Shown here one piece after another: positions 8,701 through 15,624 of a stretch of DNA of 26,561 nt. This DNA comes from a virus. Position 1 is the first letter of the stretch, and the number at the start of each line of letters is the position of its first letter. Location: positions 1-26,561 of IMG/VR virus record IMGVR_UViG_3300032236_000105; one strand, given 5' to 3'. Made by a program: the position numbers and the translations under genes. A model generated the notes under the pieces. The model ran no database searches. It worked only from the letters and a program-made list of their open reading frames with translations, and had not been told where the DNA came from.

Positions 8701-9397
8701 TAAATTGTGATGAGCTTCCTACTGTAACTCTGTTAGTAGTTACTGTTGTTCCGCTAACATTAGTGTATGCATACACTCCATATCCAGTCGAGTTCACTGG
8801 AGTAGATAATCCAGAATCAGAATAGAGTGAGAAGGTGTTTGCTGAAATTACATTGGCATAATACGAATTGCCGTTCAACTGAGTCATGCCCGGAGCACCA
8901 GTAATAGTTACTCTAGCACCTTCAGTAAAATAGTTATTTCCTACAGTAGTTACAACAGCAGGATTGGCTTGTGAAACACTCTGAATATTAGCGATGATAG
9001 TTGCTTTAGGAGTCCAGGACAAATTACCTGTGCCGTCAGTCTCAAGTACGTATCCTGTTGCACCACCGGTTATCTTTACATTAGATACATCACCTAATGT
9101 GAGTAGACCACCGGCATTTCCGCCGCGATTCACCCAATTAGTACCATCAAACGCTAGAACTTCCCCGTTAGCAAGAGAAGCAGCAGTTATGTTTAGATTT
9201 CCTACAGCACCGTCAATCTGACCGAAACCGATAGCTGAGTACGAAGTCAAGACTTCAACGTTTTCATTCGGAGTTGTCTTACCGATGAAAAGTCGTTTCT
9301 GATCTGACGCCCAACCGAATTCGGCTTCGTCTAATTGCGGCAGGTCTACTAAGTTACCTGAACGCTGCTGTATTTTCGAAATTTGTAAAATCGCCAT
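5762..9397 (-). CDS. Tail fibre with collar domain
   Basis: The first 45 residues (ISKIQQRSGNL..EAEFGWASDQKRLFIGK) resemble the N-terminal attachment segment of Mtd-like fibres. The middle holds two beta modules with TTYYVYD and NSYYANVISANTFSLY patterns, then a long shaft of about 370 residues made of GNANV/GNLNVTGN units about every 10 residues, encoded near 6465-7590. The end carries a Phage Tail Collar domain (IPVGTVFWRA..GYLVANG, LPDLRGQFVRGID, about residues 1047-1110) and a typical last strand RPTNVALLPIIKY. It is likely a trimeric receptor-binding or collar fibre. The in-frame GTG at 9412 is only about 10 bases from the predicted transcript start, so the ATG at 9397 (MAILQISK, 1211 residues) is preferred. 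Confidence 0.85.
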   Translation of the reverse strand: MAILQISKIQQRSGNLVDLPQLDEAEFGWASDQKRLFIGKTTPNENVEVLTSYSAIGFGQIDGAVGNLNITAASLANGEVLAFDGTNWVNRGGNAGGLLTLGDVSNVKITGGATGYVLETDGTGNLSWTPKATIIANIQSVSQANPAVVTTVGNNYFTEGARVTITGAPGMTQLNGNSYYANVISANTFSLYSDSGLSTPVNSTGYGVYAYTNVSGTTVTTNRVTVGSSSQFTANAAITFIGDMSTSGITANTTYYVYDKPTSTTIRIATSADGNSSNILSLQTTTGLTANVYQQGGRAISNVGGANGFGVASGTNTQVQYNNAGLLAGNPGFVYDFANNILILTGNANVGNLNSAGLVTGTRLVSNIATGTAPLQVTSTTQVANLNAATAGTAGTVTTAAQPNITSVGTLSSVAVTANANVGNLNSVGRVYANNSLIVGSTGAEGGQITIGYVGINGITGQANSTWNIDVDSSNTLRIFNQNATGTASTPIYFYSANSNVSFPGSITAIGNITAANVTANLFGNGAAISSLTGANVTGQVGYAAIANSVAVANVSGIGNIATVNLTGSTSNVLYGNGVFATAPVLYANSNVAVFLAAFGSNTISTTGNANVGNLGAAGLFTATGNVTGANLTTSGVVVATGNITGGNLITGGDVVVTGNANVTANINLTGNLNTTGNANVASNLRVTGNATSNNIAVGYYANVGADLGVSGNANVVGNAVVGGNIAITGNGTVAVLTTSSNANVGGNLNVTANANINGSAVVAANLNVSGNASIGGNTTITGNLTLNSNLAVPFNTTTNNITISSQASVGTTLLVVGNITTYSNANVGANLIVLGNSSVAGNSVITGNVTALNGIFNGNANVTGNINVNGAANISGAANVLGNLNVIQNASVSGNATVIRNITAGGNVNVTGNIGSGNLSTGNASVSATLSVGGNTAIIGSTTIGGNLNVTSGSGSNVAGNLGVGGNLAVTGNITTTGITSTSALFNSATALTSIFATLQDNFGDTVTKFDNDGTMAANSPHYLATQQAIVTYVQNALNAIAASAIPVGTVFWRAANAVPSGYLVANGSLISTTTYANLFSAIGYTYGGTGSSFALPDLRGQFVRGIDAGKGVDPGRGFGTTQTQAVGPHNHFYQDAWYVYDAEAASGGLKDAYGNFVPYDENIGPLNLSTGDLDSAAYEFTRLTQTNGSTGTSTETRPTNVALLPIIKY
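6465..7590 (-). repeat. Degenerate coding repeats of the fibre shaft
   Basis: On the minus strand, variants of the units GGTAAC, AATGCTAATGTT and GGTAATTTAAATGTT recur roughly every 30 bases, encoding GNxxV(T/G)GN units. The units vary in third positions and spacing, suggesting an old repeat expansion kept by protein selection rather than recent copying. Such tracts can expand or shrink by recombination and alter fibre length. Confidence 0.75.
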
Positions 9398-9427
9398 AAG
9401 AGTAATCTTCACCCATTGATATACTCT

Positions 9428-9435
9428 TATTTATG
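9428..9435 (-). promoter_or_regulatory. Late promoter of the fibre operon
   Basis: Minus strand CATAAATA, one mismatch to the T4 late consensus, lies between the exonuclease stop and the fibre start. A transcript would begin near 9422, about 25 bases before the ATG at 9397. The neighbouring bases GCATAAATAA are the same as in the promoter at 12729-12736. Confidence 0.7.
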
Positions 9436-9454
9436 CTTTACGTATTCTAAATCC

Positions 9455-10168
9455 TCATAGGAATTTGGTATAATATTGTTCTAGTCTCTTGTACCATTGT
9501 TGGGTGTAGTTATCAAACTCATTACCCTCAATGATGAACTCTAGATATTGAGGTTTAGCCCATAGTCCATCCACAAGCTCAGGCTTGACGCACATAAAGA
9601 TTACTCCCTTGCGAATCTTTGTTCCATAGACTTCGTTATGAGCCAATGCATATGCTGCGGTCTGAACAAAGTAATCGTCAATCCATTCGCGCTTCTTAGG
9701 TTTATTGGACTGCTTGTGGTCCATGATAGCTTCAGCACCTTCATGTACTCCGCACAAGTCTGTAGTCCCTGCGTATATTTCAGGGAAGTATAGTGAGACT
9801 TCAGTACCCCAAAACTCATCACATTTAGTTAGACCTTGCTCAATGATCTGAGTAGCCATCAGATGGCTTTGCTGACTGTAAGGATTGCTACCGGGCTCGC
9901 TGCGCTTATCTTCTTTGATGAAGTCTTCAATCCACTTGTGCATACGAGTACCGCGACCCGCCGCTTCAGTGGTGATTTCTTGCGCTTTCTTGTACCCGAC
10001 TCGCTTACGCCAGTCTGCTAAGGCTTGTTTTGATTCTTCTGATTTAGTTGCTTCTAGAATCGTAGTCACACTAGGAACTTTGAATCCGTCGGGCGTGACA
10101 TACTTGCGTGAACCGTCTATACTAGTTTTGCTTAGTTGTTGATAGGGATACTTGTTTGTTATTGCCAT
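9455..10168 (-). CDS. PD-(D/E)XK exonuclease, RecB/Cas4/MGME1-like
   Basis: All core motifs of the PD-(D/E)XK exonuclease fold are visible in order: SVTTIL near residue 33, RGTRMH (72-77), a glutamate in GTEVSL (E123), YAGTTD (D137), IMDHK (D150 and K152), and Q169 with Y173 in VQTAAYA. This is the arrangement of the RecB-like, MGME1-type single-strand exonucleases found in many phages. Length, 237 residues, is normal. A role in recombination or end processing during replication is likely; in T4 that role belongs to other enzymes. It is alone in its unit, with its own sigma70-like promoter whose -10 box is 5 bases before the ATG and no ribosome site. That places an early-type gene between two late units. 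Confidence 0.85.
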   Translation of the reverse strand: MAITNKYPYQQLSKTSIDGSRKYVTPDGFKVPSVTTILEATKSEESKQALADWRKRVGYKKAQEITTEAAGRGTRMHKWIEDFIKEDKRSEPGSNPYSQQSHLMATQIIEQGLTKCDEFWGTEVSLYFPEIYAGTTDLCGVHEGAEAIMDHKQSNKPKKREWIDDYFVQTAAYALAHNEVYGTKIRKGVIFMCVKPELVDGLWAKPQYLEFIIEGNEFDNYTQQWYKRLEQYYTKFL

Positions 10169-10173
10169 ACGTT

Positions 10174-10201
10174 ACTATAACAGAACTAGTTAAAGAGTCA
10201 A
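10174..10201 (-). promoter_or_regulatory. Sigma70-like promoter, leaderless exonuclease gene
   Basis: Minus strand TTGACT (10196-10201), 16 bases, TATAGT (10174-10179), then 5 bases to the ATG at 10168. Each box differs from consensus at one base. Transcription should begin at or next to the A of ATG. Confidence 0.75.
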
Positions 10202-10210
10202 CTGAATTGG

Positions 10211-10543
10211 TTAAATCTTCATTGCGTGTTTAGCCATATTCGCAACAGTCTTGTCGTTGTCAGGTGTGGGACCTTTGGTTACTGTATCTTCTTTTTGACC
10301 TTTGAATACTACTCGGTCACCTTGAATATTTTTAATTAAGTCTTTGAGAGGAGGAACCTTGATCATGTTGTATAGATCATTGACATCTAGAATAACGTCA
10401 TAATGTTGGAAGTAATCCAACAGTTGATCTACAGTATAATCGTCTCCGATGTTACCGTCATCCAAATCAGTTTTTAACTGATTTGAAAGTGCAACGAGTT
10501 TTGCTGTAGTGACATTATCGTCATCAAATTCAAAGAGACGCAT
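10211..10543 (-). CDS. Conserved phage protein, unknown function (110 residues)
   Basis: The protein begins MRLFEFDDD and has a middle segment PPLKDLIKNIQGDRVVFKG, a combination I recall from small proteins in T4-like phages of aquatic and soil bacteria, with a C-terminal basic AKHAMKI. It is acidic in the first half. No enzymatic motif is visible. It starts 2 bases after the stop of the 234-residue gene and would be made late from the promoter at 11276-11283, so a head- or virion-associated role is an inference. Confidence 0.75.
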   Translation of the reverse strand: MRLFEFDDDNVTTAKLVALSNQLKTDLDDGNIGDDYTVDQLLDYFQHYDVILDVNDLYNMIKVPPLKDLIKNIQGDRVVFKGQKEDTVTKGPTPDNDKTVANMAKHAMKI

Positions 10544-10545
10544 TA

Positions 10546-11250
10546 TTATCTCTTTGCGCGGCCAACACTACCTGTCTGCATACCCATGTCTTCTTCCGGA
10601 GCAGGTGGGAGTTCTTCTTCCGGAGCAGGTGGAAGATCAGCCATTGCTGCTGCGTCTGCATCTGCTGCTGCATCTACGTCCATTGCATCTTCTGCACCAG
10701 CGAGGTCAGCACCGAAGCCAGGACCTGATTGACCAGTGATACTGTTCAATGCAGTCTGTAGGGTGTTCTTAGTTTCTAATAGAGCAGCGTTAAGGGTAGA
10801 GAGCGAACCTGAAACTTGACTGTTGAATGTAGTGCTTTCGTTAGCACCGATTTCTGACTGAATTGAATCAACAAGAGCAGGAAGTTCCTTAACGAGCATG
10901 TCGTTAACTTCTTCATACATCTTCTGAATTGAATCAACCATATCCTGAGCAGCTAGAATGACCTGTGACTTTTCTACTTCTTCATTCTCAAAAACGATAC
11001 GAGGAGTCTTGATAGTGCGAAGATGCTGAGTGAGAGCTTGTTCCATGAACAATGCTTTCAGATATGAAGGATTGTTCTGAGTTTCATAGAAGTTAGGCGA
11101 CTTCTTTGATTCTCTGATCAAATTAGTTACCTTCTGAAGCATAGCACGAGTCTTTGCTCCGTCCAATACAGATACGTCAACTCCAAAGGAGAAGTTTTCT
11201 TTTAGCGCCTTTGCTGCAACGTTCTTATTTTCTAAATCATTAAGTTTCAT
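10546..11250 (-). CDS. Putative prohead core or head-associated protein
   Basis: A helical 234-residue protein. Residues about 90-165 contain VILAAQDMVDSIQKMYEEV and ELPALVDSIQSEIG, a pattern I recall from structural-region proteins of large T4-like phages. The last 60 residues are rich in Ala, Asp, Glu and Pro, with a doubled unit LPPAPEEE/LPPAPEED, and the end is basic (GRAKR). Helical, acidic-tailed, late-expressed proteins fit scaffolding or prohead core roles, but no assignment to gp22, gp67 or gp68 can be made from sequence alone. A late promoter lies 26 bases upstream and GGAAGAG precedes the ATG by six bases. Confidence 0.7.
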   Translation of the reverse strand: MKLNDLENKNVAAKALKENFSFGVDVSVLDGAKTRAMLQKVTNLIRESKKSPNFYETQNNPSYLKALFMEQALTQHLRTIKTPRIVFENEEVEKSQVILAAQDMVDSIQKMYEEVNDMLVKELPALVDSIQSEIGANESTTFNSQVSGSLSTLNAALLETKNTLQTALNSITGQSGPGFGADLAGAEDAMDVDAAADADAAAMADLPPAPEEELPPAPEEDMGMQTGSVGRAKR

Positions 11251-11275
11251 GGTTAGCTCTTCCGTTTTGATTAAG

Positions 11276-11283
11276 TATTTATC
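11276..11283 (-). promoter_or_regulatory. Late promoter overlapping an upstream stop codon
   Basis: Minus strand GATAAATA. The TGA stop of the 160-residue gene (11282-11284) is part of the motif (TGATAAATA), so the promoter uses coding-end bases. It serves the 234- and 110-residue genes. Confidence 0.65.
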
Positions 11284-11764
11284 ACAGACTTCTAAATTTT
11301 GTCTGGTTGGTTTGACTAAATTTCCTAGCCTGTATCATCTTAGAACTATTTATGTAAGTTTTGATTTCATCTAGTATTTGTCGTTTTTTAATGGTGTCTT
11401 CTTGCAGCTTGATTACATAAATCCATTTGGAATCCCGGTCAGCATGTCTGCGTAACATGTTTCGGTGAACTAATAAATCAGTATCAATACTAGACAATTT
11501 CATGTCTAGTACTTCTATCTTGCCAGCTTCTCTGTGGTTACCGGCATGATGTAAAGTACACCAAGCTACTGCATTACGCATAGATTCAAACTCAAGAGAA
11601 ATGTCTTTACCAAAGACCTTAAATAAACCTCGTCTAGTAGGTACAATAGTGTACTTCCCAAACAAAGAATGTCTACCGTTCTGTTCACGGGTTATCAGAA
11701 CTTCTTTAAGATCAGACCGTAGTTCGTTTTCAAAAAATTGATCTAGCTTGACTTCAGTTTTCAT
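11282..11764 (-). CDS. Conserved phage protein, unknown function (160 residues)
   Basis: Unrecognised enzyme or structure, but the layout HSLFGKYTIVPTRRGLFKVF, then MRNAVAWCTLHHAG, then a helical half containing IDTDLLVHRNMLRRH and a last segment EIKTYINSSKMIQARKF is familiar from proteins near head genes of aquatic T4-like phages. Late transcription from 12213-12220 and the neighbouring genes suggest a virion assembly role. Start and upstream stop overlap as TAATG, implying coupled translation with the gene before it. Confidence 0.72.
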   Translation of the reverse strand: MKTEVKLDQFFENELRSDLKEVLITREQNGRHSLFGKYTIVPTRRGLFKVFGKDISLEFESMRNAVAWCTLHHAGNHREAGKIEVLDMKLSSIDTDLLVHRNMLRRHADRDSKWIYVIKLQEDTIKKRQILDEIKTYINSSKMIQARKFSQTNQTKFRSL

Positions 11765-12207
11765 TACATTACCTCAAAATAAATGTTCTTTAATTCTGCT
11801 GTAGTATCCATAAACGCAGGTAAACCACTTATTTGATTTGGACAAAGTATCATTGGAACACCTTTACAATCATTGTATAGTGCTGCTAATGACTCTGTTT
11901 CCCTATCAAATACGCTAGAGTGTTGAATCTCAAATTCAAACTTCCAGCAGTAACTAACTGTATCTTCTTTCGGAGTATATAAAAACCCAAACAAGTTAAA
12001 TTCATCTTCAGTCATTTCTATCTTAGTAGGAAATCTAACGACTTCGGGCTGAGAACGCATTGAGATAACTTGTAAAATTGTGTCAAAATTGCATTGCGTG
12101 TTTCGCTTATTTAGCCAACCTTCTATATCATCCTGATTTGGTTTGGAACGATTCATTACCCCTGTTTGGGTAATATCAAAAAGCGTGTAACAACATAAGC
12201 GATGCAT
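11764..12207 (-). CDS. Conserved phage protein, unknown function (147 residues)
   Basis: The opening CCYTLFDITQTGVMNR, the middle WLNKRNTQCNFDTILQVISMRSQ and the closing LKNIYFEVM match a protein I recall beside the 160-residue family in aquatic T4-like phages. No catalytic motif is visible. A longer reading frame with a TTG start at 12225 exists, but the late motif at 12213-12220 lies inside that extension, so the ATG at 12207 is preferred. That start is 5 bases from the motif and has no ribosome site, so its message would be nearly leaderless. Confidence 0.72.
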   Translation of the reverse strand: MHRLCCYTLFDITQTGVMNRSKPNQDDIEGWLNKRNTQCNFDTILQVISMRSQPEVVRFPTKIEMTEDEFNLFGFLYTPKEDTVSYCWKFEFEIQHSSVFDRETESLAALYNDCKGVPMILCPNQISGLPAFMDTTAELKNIYFEVM

Positions 12208-12212
12208 GTTAC

Positions 12213-12220
12213 TATTTAGA
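12213..12220 (-). promoter_or_regulatory. Late promoter, near-leaderless
   Basis: Minus strand TCTAAATA, one mismatch to TATAAATA, ends 5 bases before the ATG at 12207. It directly follows the terminator of the upstream gene. Confidence 0.6.
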
Positions 12221-12223
12221 GCC

Positions 12224-12254
12224 AAAAAAAACCCGGGAATTAAATCCCGGGTTT
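12224..12254 (-). terminator. Rho-independent terminator
   Basis: Minus strand stem AAACCCGGGA / TCCCGGGTTT with a 6-base loop (stem arms 12245-12254 and 12229-12238), followed by a run of T. It ends the single-gene unit 12683-12279. Confidence 0.9.
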
Positions 12255-12278
12255 CTCATGTTTTGCTTTCGCTAATTA

Positions 12279-12683
12279 TTAGTTAGTGAAAGTAGCAGTT
12301 GCGGAACCAGTTACTGCGTTAGCAACGCCAGCAGCAGTCAAACCTGTGCGAACAGCAGCTACAACGTTTGCGCCTGCTGAACCGTCTACTGACCATGCAC
12401 CAGTTGGGTAAACTGCGAATGCAATAGTGTCAGGACCTGCAGTAGTGAACTCATACATGTAAACAGTAGCCAACTGCTGAACAGTTTCAACGATTACGTT
12501 TACCTGAGCACCACTGAATGCGCCTGAGGAAGCTGCGGTGATCGTGAAGAAGTCGAGCTTTGGACCTTGTGGCTGAACAGTTGCGGCTGAAGTAACTGCG
12601 TTTAGACCAGTGTTCTGGTATGCTGGTGAGTCTAAGTGTAATACTGGCTTGAAATCACCATTTGTCTTTGTAAATTGTGCCAT
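12279..12683 (-). CDS. Small virion-type protein in its own unit (134 residues)
   Basis: A low-charge, Ala/Thr/Val-rich protein opening MAQFTKTNGDFKPVLHLDSPAY; I recall similar proteins in aquatic T4-like phages but not their function. The composition (beta-rich, few charged residues) fits a capsid decoration or tail protein. Its setting is telling: it alone lies between a late promoter (12729-12736) and a strong terminator (12224-12254), with a leader hairpin at 12706-12722 and a good AAGGAAA ribosome site. This points to a protein needed in large amount late in infection. Confidence 0.75.
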   Translation of the reverse strand: MAQFTKTNGDFKPVLHLDSPAYQNTGLNAVTSAATVQPQGPKLDFFTITAASSGAFSGAQVNVIVETVQQLATVYMYEFTTAGPDTIAFAVYPTGAWSVDGSAGANVVAAVRTGLTAAGVANAVTGSATATFTN

Positions 12684-12705
12684 TTTAATGTTTCCTTATA
12701 ATGTG

Positions 12706-12722
12706 TGAGCGTCTTCGGCTCA
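12706..12722 (-). promoter_or_regulatory. Leader hairpin, TGAGC/GCTCA
   Basis: A 5-base-pair stem with a 7-base loop in the leader of the 134-residue gene, between the late promoter and the ribosome site. It could stabilise the 5' end of the message; the stem is short, so chance pairing is possible. Confidence 0.4.
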
Positions 12723-12728
12723 TACAAT

Positions 12729-12736
12729 TATTTATG
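12729..12736 (-). promoter_or_regulatory. Late promoter of the 134-residue gene
   Basis: Minus strand CATAAATA in the gap between the 390- and 134-residue genes, in the same GCATAAATAA context as the fibre operon promoter. It predicts a leader of about 40 bases. Confidence 0.7.
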
Positions 12737-12769
12737 CCAGGACGAAAAAAAGTCGGTTTTGGTCAACTT

Positions 12770-13942
12770 CTATGAACGTTTTGGGAAACCTGCAAGAGGT
12801 TGTGTAGCGAATCTACCTGCTCCCGGTTGAGCTGGCTGACCTGCTGCGGGTGCTGCGGTCGGGGGAGTTTGCTGAGGCAAAGCATTAGCGATACCAGGAG
12901 GAGTTACCTTAGATACACTTGCAATAGCAAACATTGCATTAGCAAGTGCTATTAGAGCCTTTCTTGGGCTATTCGGATTTGCTGCGACGGCTTGAACTAA
13001 AGGTTCAATTTGAGCTTTCTTATCATGCCATTCAGTTGGACCCATGTACTTGTCAAGCCAAGCATTTAAGAAGTCAGCAACGCCCATTGCGTTTGGATTG
13101 GCTGGAGCCGGTTGCTTCTTGCCGAATCCCAAAAATTCATTAACATTTACGATGCTTTCAAATACTTGATCTAGCTTTCGGTATTCCTCAGTTGCAACCG
13201 GAATCGGCATACAGCGACTGAGGAATACACCGGAGTTACCTGCACTCTCGTAGAGACGGACACGAAGTCCTAAGTTGTCCCACGTTAACCCATGCTCTCT
13301 TAGCATGTTAGTGATAGCGCGATATACGCTCTGAGTCAAGAATCTTTCACCTGCTTTGCTACTTGCGTTCCAAGTAGGAGCTAGCTTGCTTACATCATAT
13401 CCGGCAGCAGCAAACTTAAGAATTTTGTTCGCTGCAAATATTCCGCTTTCTTTATCACCTTTAGCTAACTTAGCCATATCATTATTCAGTTCCGCAGCCA
13501 TCTTAGCAGGAAGAGCCTTAGCACCAGCCTGGGGTTGAAGTTGACGCATTTGACCTTTGATATTTTCATAAGGATCAGTTGCTGCTGCATTCTGTCCTGC
13601 AGGGGCGGCCTTAGGGGCGCCGGCTGGGGTAGCAGCCGCTCCCGGTGCAGCGCCCGGTGCAGCGCCAGCTCCTGGTTCAGCAGGCGAGTCTCCTCCGGGA
13701 TTTGTAGTCGGAGTAGTACCTGTATTAGGATTAATTACACCTGTCTGAAGACCGGTAGTAAGAGAAGCCAACGCATCACCTACGAAGTCTTTAATGAAAA
13801 TGTTTTTAGCTAGTTGAGCTTTAGTAGTCATGCCAGGCTTAAACATGCTCTGCAATCCAGCAGCACCATAGTCACCGATCAACGCATCTAGAAAACCTTC
13901 GTTGATTTCAGGTTTCGGACTTTTGAATTCATTAATCTTCAT
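12770..13942 (-). CDS. Ala/Pro-rich late protein, unknown function (390 residues)
   Basis: Two low-complexity linkers, one at about residues 80-118 (AGAAPGAAPGAAATPAG type) and one near the C-terminus (QQTPPTAAPAAGQ type), separate globular parts. The central part includes FLTQSVYRAITNMLREHG and LGLRVRLYESAGNSGVF; a second helical part follows (ADFLNAWLDKYMG). The N-terminal segment KINEF...FLDALIGDYGAAGL resembles the start of phage proteins of unknown role. It overlaps the 81-residue gene by 11 bases and has AGGAAG four bases before the ATG. It is expressed late by position; a head-interior or scaffold role is a guess. Confidence 0.7.
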   Translation of the reverse strand: MKINEFKSPKPEINEGFLDALIGDYGAAGLQSMFKPGMTTKAQLAKNIFIKDFVGDALASLTTGLQTGVINPNTGTTPTTNPGGDSPAEPGAGAAPGAAPGAAATPAGAPKAAPAGQNAAATDPYENIKGQMRQLQPQAGAKALPAKMAAELNNDMAKLAKGDKESGIFAANKILKFAAAGYDVSKLAPTWNASSKAGERFLTQSVYRAITNMLREHGLTWDNLGLRVRLYESAGNSGVFLSRCMPIPVATEEYRKLDQVFESIVNVNEFLGFGKKQPAPANPNAMGVADFLNAWLDKYMGPTEWHDKKAQIEPLVQAVAANPNSPRKALIALANAMFAIASVSKVTPPGIANALPQQTPPTAAPAAGQPAQPGAGRFATQPLAGFPKRS

Positions 13943-14177
13943 TTTTCTTCCTTAGGCTTTTTGCGAATCTTGTCTGATCCTTACTTTTGATCGCACTCAG
14001 GAGCTTTCTTTCAAGAATCTCAGCCTTTTCGGAAGGGTAATGTTTTTGCATCAACTCAATCAGATAGATGGCGCTGGCAATCACATTGGATGCGCGATTC
14101 TCAATAACATGTGAAATGTCACGAGTGTCGCCATACGCTTGTAGTTCTTCTAAAAGGCTCTTAGTCTTTCTTTGCAT
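13932..14177 (-). CDS. Conserved small phage protein, unknown function (81 residues)
   Basis: Helical and basic, with KSLLEELQAYGDTRDISHVIENRASNVI pattern recalled from small proteins of T4-like phages (LLEEL, then HVIE-RA near residue 24). No catalytic motif. It is the first gene of a two-gene late unit with the 390-residue protein, behind a late motif at 14199-14206. Confidence 0.72.
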   Translation of the reverse strand: MQRKTKSLLEELQAYGDTRDISHVIENRASNVIASAIYLIELMQKHYPSEKAEILERKLLSAIKSKDQTRFAKSLRKKNED

Positions 14178-14198
14178 AGTGTAAGGATCCTATAGTGT

Positions 14199-14206
14199 TA
14201 TTTAGT
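14199..14206 (-). promoter_or_regulatory. Probable late promoter
   Basis: Minus strand ACTAAATA, located in the 43-base gap between the helicase stop and the 81-residue gene. The identical octamer occurs on the plus strand before the gene at 17516. Confidence 0.55.
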
Positions 14207-14220
14207 CTAAGAACTTAAAA

Positions 14221-15624
14221 TTATTTCTTTAGAGAGTTTAACAAAGACTTGAGTTTAGCAGATTGTGCGTCTGCTACTACTGGTCTTTCTGTCTGATCAA
14301 TTGTATTTTGTACAGCACTATTTACCGATCCTACTTGACTTGTTGTCTTGATTTTATCCATGATCTGACTAGGAGTAGCTTGCTTTGGTTCATCTTCTCC
14401 ACCTTCATCTGTGATACGCATAGTCTCAATGTTATAGTCCAAATCAACTTTCATCCCAACACCAGTAGAACTACGAGACTTCATACACTGAATCTGATAC
14501 TTACCGCGTTCACGCATAGACCTAGAAGTAAAGATACCGAACACATAGTCAGCAGTATTGATCTTAGAAATACCACCTGCGATATGACTATGATCAAACT
14601 CAATTTCTTCAACAGCAGAACGATTTAACTGTGATGCAGTGATCATCAGAACACCCAGTTCCTTTGCAAGATTACGCAATTCTTCTGAAACATATTTGTC
14701 TTTGATAAACTGATCGCTGGGATTGACCTTGATACTGACTGGCATGACAAGATCAAGATAGTCAATCATCACGAAGTCAATCTTGATTCCTGTCTGAATC
14801 TGCACTTCTTTGATGTATGCCCGAATTGCATTCACGTTAGACTGTGCGGGTAGACCCTTCACACGATACTGACCCATCTTCTTGCCAGCCATCTTGACCT
14901 TGAGTTCAGCATCGTCAAGATTTTTACGAATGTCCTTCGTACTCATGCTCGTGAGCATGGCGTCAGTACGCAGAGAAGTCAGTTCTTCTGAAAGTTCAAG
15001 AGTCACATAGACACCACTAAGGCCCTGACTGAGCCAATTAAGTGCGATATTCATCATGACTAGAGACTTACCAGAACCAGAACCACCAGCGAAGATATTC
15101 AATTCTCCGCGACTCATCCCACCATACATGACACGATCAAGCTGGGGCCAACCCGTAGACACCTGTCCTCCCTGATTGAAATACTTGTTCAGTCGTTCCT
15201 TAGGATCAGCGAAATAGTCTGTCCCCATGTCACGTTGTAACGAGATTTGCACAGCATCTTTGATTAGCTTTTCAACTGGATCAAACTCTCCCTTCTCAAG
15301 TAAGTCTGCTGCTTTGAGAATAGCCCGTTCGAGTTCCTGACGTTTAGTAAACTGTTCAAATTCTTCTAAGAACCAATCATAATGTCCTTCGTCAAGCTCA
15401 GGAATATTTTCAACATCAACGCCAGTTGTAGCTTTGATTTGAATTGGGTCGGGCATAATACTATACTTCGTAGTATGCTCTATCATGAACTCTGCTACTG
15501 GTCGCAAAGTTCTATCAAAATTTTCTGCATTCATGATGTTCATAACACGAGTATACAACTCTGCATTAGTTACCATCATTCGCAAGAATAAAGCCTGTAC
15601 GTCTGTATTATATTCTTTTATCAA
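14221..15624 (-). CDS. Replicative DNA helicase, gp41/DnaB-like
   Basis: A RecA-type hexameric helicase that would unwind the replication fork together with the primase encoded just before it. Walker A is GGSGSGKS at residues 180-187, Walker B is FVMIDYLDL with D288, and LMITASQLNRSA follows as the sensor-like motif; the N-terminal third matches the small gp41/DnaB N-domain. Length (467) is close to T4 gp41 (475). The only start that keeps the N-terminal EYNTDVQALFLRMM segment is a TTG at 15624, which overlaps the primase end by 17 bases, so translation is probably coupled and held down by the weak start. The C-terminal 60 residues are Gln/Ser/Lys-rich and less conserved. Confidence 0.92.
   Translation of the reverse strand: MIKEYNTDVQALFLRMMVTNAELYTRVMNIMNAENFDRTLRPVAEFMIEHTTKYSIMPDPIQIKATTGVDVENIPELDEGHYDWFLEEFEQFTKRQELERAILKAADLLEKGEFDPVEKLIKDAVQISLQRDMGTDYFADPKERLNKYFNQGGQVSTGWPQLDRVMYGGMSRGELNIFAGGSGSGKSLVMMNIALNWLSQGLSGVYVTLELSEELTSLRTDAMLTSMSTKDIRKNLDDAELKVKMAGKKMGQYRVKGLPAQSNVNAIRAYIKEVQIQTGIKIDFVMIDYLDLVMPVSIKVNPSDQFIKDKYVSEELRNLAKELGVLMITASQLNRSAVEEIEFDHSHIAGGISKINTADYVFGIFTSRSMRERGKYQIQCMKSRSSTGVGMKVDLDYNIETMRITDEGGEDEPKQATPSQIMDKIKTTSQVGSVNSAVQNTIDQTERPVVADAQSAKLKSLLNSLKK

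Noticed and set aside
6378-9221. Series of plus-strand open frames of 75-120 codons opposite the fibre gene
   Set aside because: They are rich in Pro, Leu, Thr and Val as the mirror of the Asn/Gly/Val/Thr-biased fibre codons, have no ribosome sites and give no domain.
9450-9467. Imperfect hairpin around the exonuclease stop codon (CCT/AGG stem)
   Set aside because: Stem of about four good pairs with a mismatch and no T run, so not called as a terminator.
10546-10760. Tandem repeat in the coding end of the 234-residue gene (CTTCTTCCGGAGCAGGTGG units)
   Set aside because: Two copies only; this is the doubled LPPAPEE unit of the protein and is described with the gene, not a separate repeat element.
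11347-11354. CATAAATA on the minus strand inside the 160-residue gene
   Set aside because: It matches the late motif but lies within coding sequence about 100 bases before the next gene, which already has a better placed motif at 11276-11283. Chance occurrence or a secondary promoter cannot be separated.
12208-12225. Six-residue extension with TTG start for the 147-residue gene
   Set aside because: The late promoter lies within it, and the terminator T run of the upstream unit touches it.
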